Counted from the first letter of the stretch, positions 9,047-21,326 are shown. The stretch: DNA of 64,000 nt from Pocillopora verrucosa (GCF_036669915.1 NC_089315.1:4684887-4748886); one strand, 5' to 3'. Translations and numbers: made by a program. The notes: a model not told the origin generated them from the sequence alone.

Positions 9047-12000
9047 AGCATTATATTCCATCCACCAAAACCACCTCGGTCGAGAGGGACTGGGATGGAA
9101 TATTTAATGACTTGCAAAACATAATCGAAGATTCTCGGAAATCCGCCGGTGATGTAGCCGAACATCCGAAGCTGTAAATCCCATGATTCTTGAGGAACAA
9201 ACAGAAACAGCATGGGGGGAATTTTAAAGCGCGAACCTTTGCTTTATGGTAGACATGCAGATAATTTAGGATACGTTAATTCTGTTGATGAGGCGCATAA
9301 ACTTATTGCGGAATTTGAAACAGGATTGACGACGAAGTTTTCTTGCTTTAAAGCTGACAAAGGTTTCAGGAACACTGGTATATATTTATATTGATATAGC
9401 TCTTTGGCATTATAAAGCTTTGCTTTCATGTCCAAATTGAGCACTCTACCAAGGAGGAGTCATGTCTCGCTATTGTGCATTCTCACTAGTTTATCTAGTT
9501 CAAGTTCTTTGGCATGGCTTGGATAATACCACAATTGTGGAATCATTTGGGTTAGCTTAATGCTTTCACCTCCTTCCTCGGACAGAAGTCACAAAATACT
9601 CTGGGAAGATGTATGAGATATCTATGGAGCAAAAATTCGTTTTTTACTGGTGTGCATTTCCTAATTTTGGGAAGGAAAGTGTTCAATTGCCAGCACGGCA
9701 TAGATAGAACAGCTGGAGAGAAAAGGAAACGAGAAGATGCAGAAGAAGTACTGTACATAATATTTTCTTTTTATCTGCAACCTTTGTGTTACTGTCACCT
9801 ATGGCTTGCTAATTCGAAAGGTCAAATACACACATGAATGGGTCATATGACATTGATCTCAGAATACTTTTATGACAAACGTGATAACAGTTCAATCTCA
9901 GCTAAATTGAAGATGGTTTAAAAGTTAAAAATTATAAGAACTTTTCACTAACATATGCTGCTGACATTGGAGAAAATATATGCAATTCTGCATTTTTTGC
10001 TTTCTCTCAAGCAATCATATGTTGGCTCCTTATCATGCTATGACACTTCCATTTTGTCACATGCCAAAAAATACTTTGAGAAATACACTATCACTCATCT
10101 TACACTGTTATGTTTACCTATTACAGAAGGCCCCAAACAAAGATTTTGTTTTCAAGAAATTAAGATTTCTTGTTCAAGACACAAGGAAGTTTGACTGCAA
10201 AGCACAGATAAAAATGCAAGAAATTTTATTTTTTCCAGAGAACAGGGTAGTTCTCCCTATGTATAAACAGAACGAATCTAGTTTAATAAATCAGATATGC
10301 GGCATGATTCCTTTTCTTCCATCCCCACTCAAAACAAGCAAACACACCTATGGAGGTTTCAGTATTGTCTGCAAATGAAAATGAGGAAGGTGATCACTGC
10401 AAAATTAAGCATTAGGGTTCTTATTTTTAACATATTGATTATTGTATACTGATATCAAGAAATTAAGGTTGCAAGTAGCAGCCAGATGAGTTATAGTTTG
10501 AGTTTTATCAAGTCCATTACTTTGTTAAATTTAGAGTAACCTTGTCTTGAGAGAGGGAAATTGAGGAGCTGTAATATACTTATCATCAATTAGGGACCAC
10601 AAGGAAAAATTTTTCTGTAGAGACTTTTGGAGGAGAGGGCTAAGACTTATGACAAGCTGGCAGACACATAGATAAACTTTACTGCTAAACGGGTTACAAA
10701 GTGTTCAGTATTTGGATCAGCTATGGCTCAACTTAAATCGTTTGTGGTTTCCTTTCTCTGTGTTTATTTTTCAAGTTATGTTACACAAAAGAACACAAAA
10801 ATGACAAGGAATGCTTTTGAATATTAAGAGGCTGGAATAAGCAAGAAACCAAAACTGAATTTTAAACAGTACAAAGTTAATTTGATCTTCCAATGTTATT
10901 TAATTTTAAATAATCATTAACAGAATTTGCTATTTAAATTTATCCCCTCCATTTTTTTGGATATTGTGAGCAAAAACAAACAATTATCACAAAATACATG
11001 GTATACAATGGTTTGATTCACCAATGTGGCAAAGGCCTTTCACCGTCTATCCATAAAAAGGGAAATAATTTGTAAAATGTAAGACATTCTGCATCTTGAG
11101 TGTATACTTATTCATCCATGTCAAATTAAAGGTTACTTGAAATAAATGTGAAAGATTTATAAGATTTTCAGACCCCTGATAACAATTACTGATGTCCTGA
11201 TTTGTTGTACTCAAAGGTTAGGATTTTAGCGGAAATTCGAGAAATTTCTGGATCTGGAATTTGTTGCAAATATCTGTTTAAGTCAGTTTAAGTCACTTAA
11301 AAACTCTCCTGTTTCAAGATTACATGATTGCCACACCAGAACCTTTTATATTCTATATTGTGCACCATATTATGATTATGGTTTCAATAATAAAAGGTGC
11401 TGACTTAGGAACTTTGCAAAATATCTCTACATACAAAGAAATAGATTGCAGTTATGTACTCCAAATAGCAGGTCACATCAGTCTTCTGTAAAGGAAGTAG
11501 CAGAAATTGCTATGGTGATTTTGGTGGATGGAGAGAAACATCCACCAAAACCACTTTATTTTATGTGTTGTGAGTTATGATAATGATTATGAACGTTTGG
11601 TCGGTCAGCAATTGTGCACCATAAAAAATAATTAGCCAGAGCACTAACTACCAATTAGTGGTATAAATCTTTTGTCTCCCTGAAGATCTAACAGTAGCTA
11701 TAGATAAAATAAAAAAAAATATTGTTGATGGTTTTGGTCAGTGTTTTGGTGGATGTTCCCTACTGACATCCACCAAAACTACGTAACACCTGGGCACCTT
11801 TTAAATACGTGAAATATCTGCATAAAATTGCGTCAAATGTTTTACAATACTACAATCGAACAATAAATTAATACTTACCATTTCTTGAGTAAAAAGTTTT
11901 GACGCAATTTCCCAAACAAATAATACACTTAGATCATCGGGATAAGTCGGCATGTTGTCGTAGCTTCGTAATTTTCATTTAGTATAACAAGTCATGAGTT

Positions 12001-12062
12001 GTCCATCATTCCATCTCAGTCCCTCTCGACCGAGGTGGTTTTGGTGGATGGAATCTAATGCT
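9047..12062. mobile_element. ~3 kb element bounded by inverted repeats
   Basis: A 47-base unit at 9055-9101 (attccatccaccaaaacc...) recurs in reverse complement at 12008-12054 with a single mismatch. Similarity continues outward (AGCATTA) and, imperfectly, inward (ATGACTTG on both sides). Two shorter palindromic versions of the CATCCACCAAAAC core lie inside, at 11518-11554 and 11743-11780. The interior has short exon-like coding remnants on the plus strand. I read it as a degenerate DNA transposon; class unknown. Confidence 0.5.
9192..10250 (+). pseudogene. Exon-like remnants of a transposon-associated zinc-finger-like protein
   Basis: Three plus-strand blocks lie inside the inverted-repeat element. 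About 9210-9378 includes GYVNSVDEAHKLIAEFE and TTKFSCFKADKGF, with a possible donor gtatat. About 9640-9755 includes FLILGRKVFNCQHGIDR. About 10126-10250, after ttacag, includes KAPNKDFVFKKLRFLVQD. The C-QHG-x-D-R pattern after a KFS...KGF block is reminiscent of CARF/ALS2CR8-like proteins that are common in cnidarian gene sets. The assignment is tentative and no continuous frame joins the blocks. Confidence 0.3.
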
Positions 12063-15000
12063 TGCCACGAGTCCGGAACTAGCAGGGAAAGATCCCAAAC
12101 CTAAAGAAAGAAATTTAAAACGAAAAACGAACGAGTAAAACTCTTTCCTTTTCACTAGCAATGTATCGGTTCGTTGACTAAGAACTAGTACTATGTGTGT
12201 AAATCTAGTGTAATTTATTTGCTCAACTTCTAATTTAGACGAATAAAAGAGTCACCACAATCTTTGGAACCAAAACTAAACCTTTCTAGTCGTTTACAGA
12301 CTGTTTCGCTTGAAATTCAGTATCTCCGAGATTCAAATGGAGTCGCTGATAACGGCCGATCTTAACATATTAAAAGCGCCTCGAATGGAGTCTCAAACAA
12401 TTCGGATTAAAACACTTACCTCTGTCAGTTGTTCAGTAAAGTTTCAAGTCTTCTCTTTTGACTCTTGCTTTGCTGGAAAAAATTCGAGCCTTTTCCGAAT
12501 TGAAATCAAAGTTTTCAGTTGATTTACTAGGGCGTGCTTGTTAGACTCCACCATAGAAACGTGTTTTCGTCGAACACAGGCAAAATTTGACCGATTTTAC
12601 TCAAATTTTCGACGGCAAGTGCCTATTCCATGTGTAAGCATCCGCCATGCTAAATTTCACTCGCATGCATTAGATACGCAGCAAGATTTCATTGGCTAAA
12701 CTATATCTTAGCCCAAGGGGTTTCCATGGACGCTAGATTTATGCAAATGCATAATTTTGTATTAACCAGAGAAGTAATAACTAGACCCTGTGAGCAGGGT
12801 AACTGGGATACCTGGATGGTACTGGATCCTTGGAATCAAGTGTAGTGATACTACGGGTGTCGGACTAGTATACTGAAATAGTGAGCTCAAGTCTGGCCAA
12901 GGGCATACACCTGTTTAAAAACATAGGGATGCTATGCATGCAAGAGTTATTTTTTGTGGGGTGGGTGGATTACTTGAAACATTGTAAGCGGTCTACATTC
13001 TTACGAAAGGAAAGAAGATTATTAATGCGGAAAAGAATGAAATGTCGAATTACCTCACACAGATATTCTGTTGTAGATTACGTGTTGTGCGAATAAATGT
13101 AACCAAAAATGAACTGTATTGGTGCCACGGATACCTGTTAGTACAAAATGCAGATAGCAGACTGCAGACCGGACTCAAAATATAGACTGCAGACTGCAGA
13201 GTGGGTACAAAATGCAGACTGAGAATCTGAAGAGCTTTTACGTCTGGTAGATAATAACATGTCATCTTACAGCTTACAGAGCGTCACGCAATCGCTTTCC
13301 CGCGATCAGCCTTCACGATTATTTGCACTATTGTGGAAAATTCCTGACCCATTTCTCGATGAAAGCCGATTGTAATATAATTTTAAGCCTTCAATATAGT
13401 CTTCTTACTTTGCGCGCGGGTTGGTTGGTGTGATGTCTGTACAGATTTTACCAACGTATTAAAAGTAGATGACGTGAATAACAGTGATGGTAAAGCAAGC
13501 TTAAAACGGCAGAAATCGCCAGAAATCGCCAGAAACTACAACGGATACACGGGGTATGAGTTAGTTTTATCGTTTTTACGAGAAAAATCTTCATATTTCG
13601 AAATATTTATCGTTGTAAGTCGACCATATTTCGTTCCCTATATTATCCCTTATAATATTTTAAATTTTCAACGATTCCTCTCGTAACTTAACACCTAGTC
13701 ACACAACGCGTGACGCGTTCATGAATTAATCGTTAGCTTTTTCTCGAGACGTGAGCTTGGGCCGCCTGAGACAAGACAACAGCGTAAACAATACTTAACA
13801 TAATAAAATTATACACAAAAAACACGGGATTTTGGATCATGTATTTATTAAAAAAGAATATCCATACAACTACAATGAACACAAACATAAGATTCACCTT
13901 TCTGATCGTGAAATTAATACGATTCGCACTGTTATCGTAGCTACGTTCCCTAGAATCAAGTGAATCCAACATGGCGTCTTTCTTCACAAGCAGTTTGCAT
14001 CCATTAGAGTTTTGTTCTTCAGTCTCACAGTAGTAGTGTTGTTCAATAGATTGCATAGAGTATATGCAGTTTGGTTTCAGATTTCAGATTTTGCTTTTTA
14101 CAACAACAACTAAGACATTGGCATACTTGGCATACAAGGTATACAAGGCATACAGGGCATTCAATGCATTCATGGCTTTCAAGCGTTCGCGACTCAGTCC
14201 GTTCCAAAATTACCGCTTAATAACATCTTTTCGTGTGGATTGGCCGCGAACAATACGACTTGTATATGCGTCTATAAGTATTTTGAGCGTTTGCGCCATA
14301 ATGCTCCAGATGATCGTAATCCAAACACGTTGAAATACAAAACGACTGACAAAAGAGTTTTATAGGAAAAAATCTCGTGGTTCGTCATGTGACCCGGCCC
14401 TGTCCGTGCATGACAACGTCAATCATCATCAAGATAACACGCGTGATCAGCATGTGAACACCTCATTGGATCACAGTTAGTTGTCATGGTGTTGAGGGCT
14501 CAATGACCACTGGGTACTATTGCGCAATTTTTCCATTTTGTGGCGGAGGAAAAAAAAAGACAAAAAAACAAAGGCATTTTATGACTGGGCTACCACAGGT
14601 ATCCCAGTAATTAACTCGATGTTTCCTGCAGACCGCATACGCGAACTAAATTTCCACCGCGAAACAGCCGTGGGTTGTAGTGTTTCTAATTACGGAAACG
14701 TGATAGCGCTAGCAACGACGCACTTGCCTGATAAGTGTTCAAAGTCCCATCTATAAAACCGTAAACCATCTCGGTAAGTTTAATTTACTTTCCATGTATT
14801 TTACTACGAATTCAACGAATGATACTATTATGCAGTAGCTAGATTAATATCAACGCCGGAAGAGACAACCATTTGCGCTGTAGAAGTGCGATATTTATAA
14901 GCCGCTACGGCCGCCACCTAGGAAGTGCAAACTGCTCCGAGCGCGTTTTTGTGGCGCTTTTGAACACAAAATTTTGTTTACATGTCGTATCTCAGCCAAG

Positions 15001-16306
15001 AAGATCCTTGAATCGTTAGAGAAAACAGTCCAGTGTTCAGACTTCTTGAATCACGCAGGGCTCAATACACATCATACTTATTTCACTACGGGACTATTTG
15101 TTCAACTAACAAGGATAAATCTCGAAAGTTCCAATAGTCCTTTCACTAATTTGGCGATAAAGGTTGGGCAGTTCCCTGCATTTTAAAATTTCTTGCTCTG
15201 AACATAGCTGGAAAAGACAGAAATTGCACGACAACTGTTAATGCTTCGATTGATTTTCCTTGTTTATTGTTGTCTCGCTAAACCCGCATAAGCATAACCA
15301 CTTGGGTTCTCGAGAGGTTCTTTTTAGTAAAAAGACAACTTACACCTGACCTATAATGATTCGTTTAGCTACGATCTTATTACCCTAAGGAAGCTAATGC
15401 AAAACGATAGGGTTGATGATGCTGTACTGATTACATAATTATTACAGGAAAAGAGCGTCAAGGTAAAAATTAGTTGATATAAGTTCATGCCAGCTTACGG
15501 CAGCATATGATTTCATAGTTCAGACGAAGGACAAATTAAACTTATACAGATTTTTGTTTAAAAATGGACTTAAAGGTGCCATTCCTCCCGACCGGGTCGA
15601 GACAACCTTACTCGTTCTTATATCTATAAAACTTAAGATGTCGGTGCATCGAAAAACTTCAAAGACAGCTTTGCTGGGAACCGGATACACTCGAGTGAGT
15701 CGCAAAAATCAGTTTGAATAGCTCTAATGTAACGCAAGTCAAGCAGAAACATGAAACTTTGAAAAGCTTATATTTTGACACTATTGTAAATGTTCTAGAA
15801 ATATCCTATTATTTTAATGTCATATTATTTCAATCATAACCAGCCTGAGGTGTTGTTGCAAATGCTAGACTTTTTTTTCTCTGATCTCGACAAAAACTAC
15901 GATTTAGAACTGAGAAAAATAACTTTAAAAGCACAATTCATCTCATGCAACGTTTTATAATTTTTGCTGTTGACCTTAGGCAAATTTTTACGAGCAAAAT
16001 AGACATCTATGCGCCTATCGTGATCCTTTCCATTTCCAGTCCGCAAAAGCTAAAGTCCTGTGACAAAAAAAGAAAAGAAAAAAGAAAAGAAGAGAGAAAG
16101 AAAGGCACTATAGTGGTCTTAAGAAAAATATCCGGACTGTTAAATTACTATTATCAAATTATTATACACAAATACTGGCGATTGAAACGAAAGGAGGCAT
16201 ACGGATGGCTAGATGAACTATTGCTACATGAAATATTGCTACATGAAATATTGTTTATTTAATATTTGTCAGGTTAAAGCCTCAGCTGTTATAAACTATC
16301 TTTATT
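12063..16306. other. Intergenic, no gene recognised
   Basis: AT-rich sequence with short degenerate tandem patterns: GCAGACT motifs at 13147-13222, AAATCGCCAG twice near 13502-13523, and degenerate GGCATAC steps near 14115-14165. Frames up to about 107 codons have low-complexity or transmembrane-like composition without splice or family support. Confidence 0.55.
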
Positions 16307-17003
16307 ATGGCTTCTCATCCACCGCCAACATCATTTACCAGGGAAGCAGCTAATTATGCACGACTTTGTCGGCTCCTGATTGAAGTGGGCTCCCAGGTAT
16401 TACGAGAGAAATTCAATGATATCCATGACCCTGCAAATCTCCCTGTCATACTTCACAGTTGTATGCGTAAACTGAAGTCTCTAAGATCCAGAAGGATCCT
16501 TAGCCAAGCGCAATGGGACTCCATGAACCCAGCCGTACACGCGACGGTTTCATCTGAGAATTTTGACATCTCTACCTTATGCGTGCTCTTGATAAACATC
16601 TGTAACCTACCACCTCCAGCAACAGGTTGGAGACGCCCTCCAGCTCCAACGGATTACTCTGTTGGTGCAGACATTTTAAGAGTGAGAAATTTCAGAAATT
16701 CCTTGTATGCGCATATCACGAAGGCCTCCATTGATGAAACCAGCTTCAACAGCTATTGGAATGACATTCGAGAAGTATTGGTGAGATTAGGAGGGGCGAA
16801 GTATGACGAACTGATAAGAAAAGTGAAAACTGAATGCATGGATCCTGATACTGAAGAAGATTACAAAAGCCTTCTAAAAGAATGGCAAAAACAAGATGAT
16901 GACATTAGAGACCGACTCGAATCGATTGACGAAAAAACGGAAAAAACCCATGAGTTACTGCTCGATTTAAAAGACCATGTAGTGTCTCTAGGAGGTATCC
17001 CAG
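16307..17003 (+). CDS. Exon 1: DZIP3-like HEPN domain
   Basis: Encodes residues 1-232. NYARLCRLLIEVGSQVLREKF is typical of the first helix pair of animal DZIP3-type HEPN domains. The R-N-x4-H core (RNSLYAH) is the signature found in HEPN ribonucleases. A possible upstream acceptor (cctcag, about 16280-16285) suggests a 5' UTR intron. Confidence 0.8.
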
Positions 17004-20000
17004 GTAGGTCAATCAAACTGTGCAACTAGCAGTAACTGAAATATCGCTTTTATGGCTGTTATTTTATTTTCACTGGTGACTCCTTTCTAATGAAGAGAGC
17101 TCAGCTCCAAATCATCCTTTTTTTTATTTCCATGCGATAATTGGGTTCATAGGTCTTTTAAGGTACTAAGTCCCCTTTAAAACTTTAGAACAAAAAACGC
17201 TAATAAAGATGTTTTCCTATTTTCTTAAGTAGCTATCAAGGCGATCTGTTTTCGCTTGGTTAGAAAGTCAAAATTAAATTGTAATTACAGTGAATCAAAA
17301 CAGAGATTTCTGCTTCGTGTTTGCTTCAAACATGTATATATCAAATTACCCAATCAGGATATAAAAACTGAGGCCGAAAATCAGGGAAAGTAACCTTTTC
17401 AAATGAACGATCACTTTATAGAATTATTTACCTTGACACAGAAAATTAAGTGCTGGGGAACATTTTAGCTTAACAGTTATAGAGTTTCCTTAATGATATA
17501 TTCTAATCCCATTAGATACAGGTGAAAGCCAGTTGCAGCTTTCTATTGAGGAGGAATTAACTGATGACGATTTTGAGAAGCTAAATATGTTGTGCGGACT
17601 ACCAATTTTAGTCAGTCGTCTCGAAACAGCGAAACGCCCACGGCGCGAGCGGTTTTGCGATGTCCCTCATTACTCTGAGCCGAGTGATGAAAATAAGCAT
17701 ATGCTGTCTTCTTTGCTCTATCACATTGGAAGGATGGACCTCAGAAATCGTCTACTTGGTGTACAAGGTAAGTATTTAACGTGGAAACTCGTAGATTTGT
17801 GAATTAAATGACTTTTACATTGCACAGTGTTTATTGCAGAGTAAATTAAATCAGAGGTCTTTCCAAAACTTAGAAGGTAGTGTGCAACTTACCAGAAAGT
17901 TCTCCAGCTTACAAGCTTACTTACTTCGCCTACACTACACAAGTTGAATAAAGGTTGATACAACCTTGATTGATGTGATATTTATTATATAATTTACGTT
18001 ATTCTAATTTGAAGGAATGGCTGGTATAACTCCTTAACAAGTGATTTCCCCTCGTGACCAAAGCAATCAGTAGGTTTTCGAAGTAACTCTAAGTAATACG
18101 ATTCGAGAGGGTCGTAGTCGTCTCTGGAGGTTTACAAACTCTTATAATTACTATGGTTAACAGAAAAACTTAAAGCAAGGAAAAGTTATTGTTTTTATGC
18201 TTATTTTCTCCATTCAATTGCTAATTTGTCTTGAATTTATTAGAAGCTGCTCTTAAAAAATCATTCAAGAATGTGGGTGGTATTCCTTGTGAGGTTCCAA
18301 ATTTTGTGGGGCGGAAAGGGCAACGCTCCCTCATAATGGAGAAACTGTCTCCGAGCGATCCCTGTCGAATAGTTTCCATCACAGGACCTCCAGGTTTTGG
18401 CAAATCTGCAGTAGCCATACAAGTAGGACGTGAACTGGTTTCAAAGGGAAAGATGGATGTGTTCTATATTACCCTCAAGAGTATGAGGTCATTAAATGGC
18501 ATGGTAAACTCCCTCCTGGGAGCTCTTCAAATTTTAGCCGGCGCAGACCCAATCCAGCAAGCAAAGCACTGTCTTCGCACACTATCAAATCACACCATCA
18601 TCATTTTGGACAACGTGGACGACCTGTTACTTCCTGAAAAGAAAGATGCATTTTGCAATTTCGTGAAGTCTGTGGCCCAAACTGCTTCTCGTGTTAAGTT
18701 CACGATCACATCCCGCCAAGTAATAGACTTTTTATCTGTCAATAAGTTACCAGTCTGCTTGGACTCTCTTTGTCCAGACCACGCCAAAGAGTTGCTTTTG
18801 ACGCTGGAGTCAAGAGTATCAGAGGAAGATGCTGAACAGTTGGCCTACTACTGCGGTGGAGTGCCTTTAGTTCTACGCACCACAGCTGCTGTTTTAGCGA
18901 AAGGAATTGATGCTAAAGCTCTACTAAGCGAGTTCCAAACAAGCTTGGTGCCAACCCTGAAATCATTCAAGTCGAGTCTTCCAACATTGTCCCATGATCA
19001 TCAGCTTTTTCACTGCCTCGAAATCTGTTTCAGTCGTTTACAACCTGACCAACAAACTGCTCTTGTATCTTTGGCAGTCTTCCCAAGAACATTCAGCGCA
19101 GCTGAAGCCCAGTTTCTGTTTAGCCAACTCTCTCAGTACAGACTTGGAATGTTGCTTCAAGGGCTGGTGGATCAGTCCATGCTCCAGTTTAATTTCATGT
19201 CAAAAGAGTACCACGTTCACAATATCATTCAGTCATTTTGTGTTGATCGTGCAGTTCAAGAAGATATGAGACTACAGTACCATTCAGCCAGAAAATTATT
19301 CAACGTTCGGTATTTGAAAATGTTACAGGATCTATACGCTGTTTTCTTGTCCCACAATTGCTGCGATGCCGTCCAAAAGTTTGTCAACAATCGATTCAAC
19401 ATCAAGAAGGCCTTGAAAGATTCTCTATCTTTCCCCGATTTGGAGAAAAAGTGCATCGATACGGCAGTCGAAGTTACTCCTTTCTTGGCCAAGGTGTTCA
19501 CAAAAGCTAAATTCCTTAAAGTATACAGTAAATTTACAAATGCCTGCATTGCAAATGGAGATAAGAAGAGACGAGGTGACTGCTTGACAGCAGAGGCCTA
19601 CGGCATCCTTTCCCATTGTGCATGTCACCTTCCGTGTCCATCGGCTGTGTCCAAATTCAAAGAAGCTGACAAGATCCAAAAGGAACTTGGCGATGACTCA
19701 TCTATCATTCGTGCCTTTTGCCTGAGTAAACTTGGTCGCTGTTTCGGCCAGCACAAAGACTTGGATCAAGCCATTCTACTGATAAAGAAGTCCATTGAGA
19801 TCGGTGAGAAGAAGAACAACAGGATTTTTACTGCAGCAGCTTATAAAGACCTGGGAGGTAAAATCTTGCATTATGTCTCTTTGAAAGGGTGCACTGAGTA
19901 ATCGGACCACATAAACAATATTTTAATTTCAGCCCTTATACACAAGGCGCTCCTCTTTCCAGAAAAATCTCCCCGGACTTAAGTCACTCAAAAGCGCCGT

Positions 20001-20830
20001 TGTTTCTCCGGCTCGAATCACAGCCAAAAGTGGATCAGTTGTCTCCTGGCATGATTTTTCTTTTCACACATAGAGTGCAGAACCGTTCAACTGACGAAAA
20101 ACTCGATGGTAAGCTTGGCGCCATATTGAATTATTCTTGCACAGTCACGTGCAAAGTCGCGTGACCAAGCAAGAATCAGTCTTCTGAAATTCATTAGCTT
20201 TCCCTAGCAGTCCCCTCTAATAATTCTGCTTTGAGGTACCTACATACAGGTTTTTTTTTGGTGAGCGGCATAAATGGAGCGCGGACAACTACATGATATC
20301 CTCAAGACTGTTTACAAGTATTGAAACGATATTTTTAGCTCTTCAATGCCGGAACATGGGCAAATCTTATTCATACAAGCAGGGTTTCCCTTTATCAAAG
20401 TCAGTTTAATATTTATATTTACAACTGAGGAAAACATCCAAAACTAAAGTAAAGCATCCTCAAAAGCAAATTTAGTTTAAATATAAAATATTTCCCATAA
20501 CTGATATGATTAATGCTTTTGTTTACTCATGAGACAACTGATTAATCTAAGCCTTCTACGGCTCTCTTATTTGTAGCTGCATATGCGTTTTGTGGAGATC
20601 ATCAAGAGGCCAATAAAATCAGGGAGGAGTACTCACTTCCGGTGTATCTAGAGTTCCTGGGAGACCATCCTTTCACAGCTACTTTGATGGACGACTTGGG
20701 GACATCGTACCAAGCTCTTGAAAACTATGGCAGTGCGATAAAGTTTCTGCGTAAGGCACTGCACATAAGAAAGCACTCTCTGGGTAATCATCAAGTAACA
20801 GCAAGGTCTTTCTATGACTTTGGAAAGGTA

Positions 20831-20885
<55 letters not shown>

Positions 20886-21326
20886 ATGTGTTCTTCAAAA
20901 TTTTATCCTATTCTCAGAATTCTTTTCATTGATTGAACCTCTACAGAAACTTCAAGGGTGCAAATATTGGATTTCTAGGCTTCAAAGTCATGATTCTTTA
21001 TCACTCCACTGACTATACCCGTTTCAGCTTTTTTAAGGCCCCTTAAACACTATTGTGAGTTAGCAATTCAGCAGGATTTTAATAAATAATTATTCAATCA
21101 CCAGGCTTTAGCCATGAAAGAAGAATTGGATGAAGCTCTCGAAGCTCTTAGAAGTGCCCTCGCTATCCAAGACGAAGTATTAGGAAACCACCAGGAGACA
21201 GAACGTTCACACAGGGAGATAGCTCACGTCCTAAAAAAGCTTGGGCGACACGAAGAAGCCAAAAGAGAGGATCTACTGGCCCAACAGGTGTGCTCGTCTG
21301 TTTTTGAGCCCCAGCCCGAGTCCTGA
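16307..21326 (+). CDS. HEPN-DED-NB-ARC-TPR NOD-like receptor, intact, 1009 aa
   Basis: Five exons: 16307-17003, 17522-17767, 18244-19857, 20577-20827 and 21105-21326 (stop). Intron phases are 1,1,1,0, all GT-AG, and the joined frame is open (3030 bases). Domain order: a DZIP3-like HEPN (residues ~10-175) with RN-S-L-Y-A-H (R130-x5-H136); a charged helical linker (~185-225); a death-effector domain (~237-313) with RMDL at 303-306; NB-ARC with GPPGFGKS (362-369), IIILDNVDD (433-441), TSR (470-472) and CGGVPL (518-523); a winged helix ending in HVHNI; and kinesin-light-chain-like TPRs (LGDHPFTAT, LGNHQVTA). The start is the first ATG in frame. Expected role: a cytosolic sensor that switches on nucleotide exchange and signals through DED contacts, the HEPN adding an RNA-directed or assembly function. 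It may be the parent of the pseudogene at 22.8 kb. Confidence 0.85.
17522..17767 (+). CDS. Exon 2: death-effector domain
   Basis: Phase 1-1 exon of 246 bases. LSIEEELTDDDFEKLNMLC matches helices 1-2 of death-effector domains, and LLYHIGRMDLRNRLLG carries the RxDL motif near the end. The middle (PRRERFCDVPHYSEPSDE) departs from typical DED helix 3-4 sequence, so the fold call is strong at the ends and weaker in the centre. Confidence 0.7.
18244..19857 (+). CDS. Exon 3: NB-ARC, winged helix and first TPR helices
   Basis: Covers residues ~315-852. After the P-loop, Walker B and GLPL box it continues through FSRLQPDQQTALVSLAVFPRTF (winged-helix start) and then a helical region. This includes the cysteine motif C-A-C-x3-C-P at 19618-19638 and CLSKLGRCFG. 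Confidence 0.85.
20577..20827 (+). CDS. Exon 4: TPR
   Basis: Starts after tttgtag with AYAFCGDHQEAN. Contains FLGDHPFTATLMDDLG and SLGNHQVTARS, the family's TPR pair. The donor AAG/gtaaac is followed six bases later by a long (TA)n run. Confidence 0.8.
20834..20881. repeat. (TA)n microsatellite in intron 4 of the HEPN-DED NLR
   Basis: About 48 bases of uninterrupted TA, starting only six bases past the splice donor at 20828. In-frame read-through would give an artefactual Tyr-Ile repeat. Confidence 0.9.
21105..21326 (+). CDS. Exon 5: last TPR and C-terminus
   Basis: Phase-0 exon after caatcaccag. ALAMKEELDEALEALRSAL pairs with VLGNHQETERS and ends in VFEPQPES before TGA. No canonical AATAAA is seen within about 100 bases downstream. 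Confidence 0.75.
   Translation, partial: ALAMKEELDEALEALRSALAIQDEVLGNHQETERSHREIAHVLKKLGRHEEAKREDLLAQQVCSSVFEPQPES

Noticed and set aside
12881..13096. 71-codon frame at 12.9 kb
   Set aside because: No homology pattern, no splice signals, composition like the surrounding intergenic DNA.
13733..14056. 107-codon minus-strand frame with hydrophobic stretches
   Set aside because: AT-rich composition explains the hydrophobic residues; no splice structure or family resemblance.
14064..14333. Degenerate A-Y-K-A repeat protein
   Set aside because: The repeat comes from slipped GGCATAC-type DNA steps; no other gene signal.
20828..20932. Tyr-Ile repeat peptide as part of the HEPN/DED protein
   Set aside because: It is read-through of a (TA)n microsatellite in intron 4 beyond a good donor; the next exon resumes the TPR at 21105.
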